Source: Mailhella sp. (lineage in GTDB: Bacteria; Desulfobacterota; Desulfovibrionia; Desulfovibrionales; Desulfovibrionaceae). Taken from it: 7,285 nucleotides of DNA. The position numbers and the translations under genes are program-made. The stretch spans positions 1-7,285 of the forward strand of contig JAHHTE010000102.1 in assembly GCA_020024815.1 (NCBI GenBank), read 5' to 3'. A model generated the notes under the pieces. The model did not search any database, had not been told where the DNA came from, and saw nothing but the letters and a program-made list of their open reading frames with translations. Positions 5,560 to 7,285 of this stretch are shown piece by piece (positions within the stretch are counted from its first letter, which is position 1; the number at the start of each line of letters is the position of its first letter).

Positions 5560-5757
5560 TTAAGAACGAGCAAACCAAATTAGTGTAGCACCAAGTATAA
5601 GTAAAACTATTCCATAACCTCTTAATTGATCAGGATTAAAATCTGCTAATTGTAATAAAAAATCTCTCATTTTTTCAGGTCCTAATAACCATGGCAATGC
5701 TTCAAAAATACAAGCAAAACCAAGACCGGTAACAAGATACATAATAAATTCATTCAT
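5560..5757 (-). CDS. DUF2065 (YjeT-like) small inner-membrane protein
   Basis: A 65-aa protein with two predicted membrane helices (about 6-25 and 47-63) joined by a short loop with GPEKMRDFLLQLADFNPDQLR. Length, the conserved glutamate/proline region EALPWLLGPEKM and the pattern LRGYGIVLLILGATLIWF match the DUF2065 family, whose E. coli member is YjeT; its function is not known to me. The start ATG shares one base with the stop codon of the dehydrogenase gene (TAATG at 5755-5759 on the - strand), and there is no clear ribosome-binding site, so translation is probably coupled to that gene. Small size would make it easy to miss, but the family match and overlap support it. Confidence 0.85.
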   Translation of the reverse strand: MNEFIMYLVTGLGFACIFEALPWLLGPEKMRDFLLQLADFNPDQLRGYGIVLLILGATLIWFARS

Positions 5758-6857
5758 TATTGTAATTCATACCCTTTTTGTAAAATAGCTAAAACATCAT
5801 CTGTTGTTAGTGGTAAAACGAAAGTTCCTGCTCTTTCAGGGGTAAACATTTCATTAATTTTGCTTTGTGCTTCAGAGAGTGAGCAGTATTTTCTTATAAG
5901 TACGTATGGTTTATAACGCGTTAAAAATTCATGTAATTTATTAATAAAACTTTCGTCTAAGTTGAGCATAAAAGCATTTTCACTAATAACTTTTTCCATA
6001 ATGGGAAGAAGAAAAGCAGAGCAAGCTAAACCATGTGGAACATTATAATGTAAGGTTAAAGGATAAGAAATAGCATGAGCAATAGAACTATGATTTTGGC
6101 TAATAGCAACTCCTGCAAGCATTGCTGCTTCTTGTAAACGATAACGATTTTTCATATCAAAAGAATCATGTTCAATATAATGCAAGGAATCCATTACCAT
6201 ATTAATAGCACGCATAGCATAAAAAAGACTTAATGGCGTGGCATGTTTATTCCATAAGCTTTCAAGAGCATGGGAAAATGTATCTAATGCACTAAAAACA
6301 GTTAATTTCCAAGAAAGAGTTTTTGTAAATAATGGATCTAAAAATGCTATTTTTGGAAAACATACTTGAGATGCTAAAGAACATTTTTTCATATTCTTTT
6401 TATCCCAAATTGTTGCAAAAGGTGTTACTTCAGAACCTGTTCCTGCTGTGGTTGGCATGGCAATAAGTGGTAATGCAATACTTGGCTTTTCTTTTTTATC
6501 TCTAAGCCATGCTTGTAAAGGTAAATCATATTCTTTTTGAGCAAAAGCACATGATAAAGCTTTTGCACTATCAATAACAGATCCTCCACCAATAGCGATG
6601 ATAATAGAAAATTCTTGTTCTTTATTTTCTGTATAATAGTTGTCAATAATGTCTAAGTTAGGTTCAGGAGCAGCAATAAAAATTTCGTAAGGTAATGTTA
6701 AATAGTTAGTAAATTCGTTAATTGTGCCACGCTCTATCATACCTTTTGTTGTAACAAGTAAAATTTTACCTGTGTTAGGTAAATAGTTTGCAATTTCTTT
6801 TCTACTATCAAGCCCAGCAATGATTTGGACTGGATTATAATGTTTCCAAGTAATCAT
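5757..6857 (-). CDS. Iron-containing (group III) alcohol dehydrogenase
   Basis: A 366-aa NAD(P)-dependent alcohol/aldehyde oxidoreductase of the Fe-ADH family. Seen: the nucleotide-binding GGGSVIDSAK (90-99), PTTAGTGSEVTPFA (135-148), and the four usual metal ligands Asp192, His196, His261 and His275 (in SALDTFSHALES, AHAISYPL and VPHGLA). The N terminus HYNPVQIIAG and the form HAISYPLTLHYNVPHG, with Tyr265 where many members have His, recall the branch with 2-hydroxyethylphosphonate dehydrogenase / phosphonoacetaldehyde reductase. That is a memory-based resemblance, and no phosphonate genes are nearby, so the substrate is not assigned. The ATG at 6857 follows GAGGA by 5 bases. It is probably the first gene of a transcript that continues into the DUF2065 gene. 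Length is slightly below the typical 380-390. Confidence 0.9.
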   Translation of the reverse strand: MITWKHYNPVQIIAGLDSRKEIANYLPNTGKILLVTTKGMIERGTINEFTNYLTLPYEIFIAAPEPNLDIIDNYYTENKEQEFSIIIAIGGGSVIDSAKALSCAFAQKEYDLPLQAWLRDKKEKPSIALPLIAMPTTAGTGSEVTPFATIWDKKNMKKCSLASQVCFPKIAFLDPLFTKTLSWKLTVFSALDTFSHALESLWNKHATPLSLFYAMRAINMVMDSLHYIEHDSFDMKNRYRLQEAAMLAGVAISQNHSSIAHAISYPLTLHYNVPHGLACSAFLLPIMEKVISENAFMLNLDESFINKLHEFLTRYKPYVLIRKYCSLSEAQSKINEMFTPERAGTFVLPLTTDDVLAILQKGYELQ

Positions 6858-6891
6858 ATTTATCCTCGCAAAAGTAAAATTTATGATTAAA

Positions 6892-6919
6892 AGTATATAT
6901 AAAAAAATAAAAAAAGCAA
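6892..6919 (-). promoter_or_regulatory. Candidate promoter of the alcohol dehydrogenase gene
   Basis: Read on the - strand, TTGCTT (6919-6914) and TATACT (6897-6892) are spaced by 16 bases, placing the start of transcription about 25-30 bases before the ATG. The surrounding DNA is extremely AT-rich, so box-like matches arise easily by chance. The alternative TATTAT further upstream has no better -35 box. Confidence 0.35.
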
Positions 6920-7008
6920 AGCTTCTCTTTTTGTTGTTTTTTATAATACACTGATTTTATATATTAAAAATAAATGTATTTTGTTTTATGTTTTTTTTTC
7001 TTTTTTTT

Positions 7009-7031
7009 GTGGGGGAAATGATTTCCCCCAC
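7009..7031. repeat. G/C-rich palindrome beside a T tract
   Basis: GTGGGGGAAAT (7009-7019) and ATTTCCCCCAC (7021-7031) are perfect 11-bp arms around one base. A T tract with one C lies directly on its left on the + strand, and ACCCCCTC follows on the right. The T run is on the wrong side for a + strand terminator, and the - strand has an A run after the stem, so it is not a standard terminator in either direction. Confidence 0.7.
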
Positions 7032-7043
7032 ACCCCCTCAATC

Positions 7044-7081
7044 AGGCAAATGTAATGAAATAAATTTCAATACATTTGCCT
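7044..7081. repeat. 38-base near-perfect palindrome
   Basis: AGGCAAATGTA (7044-7054) pairs with TACATTTGCCT (7071-7081), and TGAAAT (7056-7061) pairs with ATTTCA (7064-7069), with one A-A mismatch and a 2-base centre: 17 of 18 pairs. There is no T run after it on the + strand (ACTTAAGG follows) or the - strand. Suitable as a dimer binding site, a recombination site or an RNA hairpin; the role is unknown. Confidence 0.75.
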
Positions 7082-7240
7082 ACTTAAGGGTATTGGCACA
7101 AAGTCTTTTTCTTAAAAAAATAAATGAGTGATTTTTTACATAGTTAATAGGGTGTGTTTTCAAATTATTAAGAATTACTTTAAGGCGTTAGGCTTATAAA
7201 ATAAAAAATATTTTTATAAAATCATTAAGTTAATACGTTT

Positions 7241-7285
7241 CACTCTCTGTAAGCGAGGAGCAAAGCGACTTGCTGAAAGAGTGTG
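7241..7285. repeat. GC-richer inverted-repeat element, cut by the window edge
   Basis: CACTCT (7241-7246) pairs with AGAGTG (7278-7283), and GTAAG (7249-7253) pairs with CTTGC (7269-7273, one G-T pair) inside it, around GAGGAGCAAAGCGA with AGCGA repeated (7252-7256, 7264-7268). It stands out from the very AT-rich DNA before it. It may be a dispersed repeat or the start of a longer element beyond the window. Confidence 0.4.

Larger units (their letters stand above)
6858..7285. other. 428-base non-coding region with palindromes
   Basis: No convincing gene on either strand. The part next to the dehydrogenase is nearly pure A+T and holds its promoter. Then come a long T tract (about 6991-7008), two strong palindromes (7009-7031, 7044-7081), an AT-only inverted repeat TTATAAAA / TTTTATAA (7194-7201, 7212-7219), and a GC-richer inverted repeat at the edge (7241-7285). 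A 37-codon reading frame (7018-7131) runs through both palindromes and is not called. Confidence 0.6.

Noticed and set aside
7009..7081. The two right-end palindromes read as intrinsic terminators for the dehydrogenase or a gene to the right
   Set aside because: Neither stem is followed by a T run on either strand, and they lie upstream, not downstream, of the dehydrogenase.
7018..7131. 37-codon + strand reading frame beginning ATGATTTCCCCC
   Set aside because: It runs through both palindromes, so its open frame is incidental. The GGGGG before it is too close to the ATG to serve as a ribosome-binding site.

Overview
The window is AT-rich DNA (GC looks near 30% by eye) from a bacterium. It starts with the last ~41 bases of a 5S rRNA, so an rRNA operon lies just upstream. 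The + strand gene order thioredoxin - thioredoxin reductase - BamD-like outer-membrane lipoprotein implies a Gram-negative cell. From memory, this order and the poly-G/poly-C palindrome style near the right end fit a low-GC member of the Desulfovibrionaceae (Lawsonia-like relatives), but that placement is an inference that the sequence alone cannot settle.

Left part (1-838): 5S rRNA 3' end, a strong intrinsic terminator, then a complete, apparently intact IS200-type insertion sequence. The IS carries only a Y1 (HUH) transposase. It is bounded by two identical 19-bp palindromes, and a perfect 16-bp inverted repeat can hide the transposase ribosome-binding site. Both end palindromes are followed, reading outward, by T-rich DNA.

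Middle left (839-3028): a promoter with a consensus -35 box drives a tightly packed operon trxA-trxB-bamD. There is 1 base between the first two genes and an 8-base overlap between the last two. A strong bidirectional terminator ends the operon. TrxB passes electrons from NADPH to TrxA; BamD belongs to the outer-membrane beta-barrel assembly machine.

Middle right (3034-6857, all on the - strand, transcribed right to left): an iron-type alcohol dehydrogenase and a DUF2065/YjeT-like small membrane protein overlap by one base. Then come a hairpin/terminator, glmU (UDP-GlcNAc synthesis for peptidoglycan and LPS), another hairpin, and an unrecognised polytopic membrane protein of 302 aa that converges on bamD.

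Right end (6858-7285): 428 bases with no convincing gene. It holds a likely promoter for the dehydrogenase, a G/C-rich palindrome next to a long T tract, a 38-base near-perfect palindrome, and a GC-richer inverted-repeat element cut by the window edge. Most of the window is ordinary housekeeping DNA. The least explained parts are the orphan membrane protein, the right-end palindromes, the structured tail of the IS, and the inverted repeat in the trx promoter.
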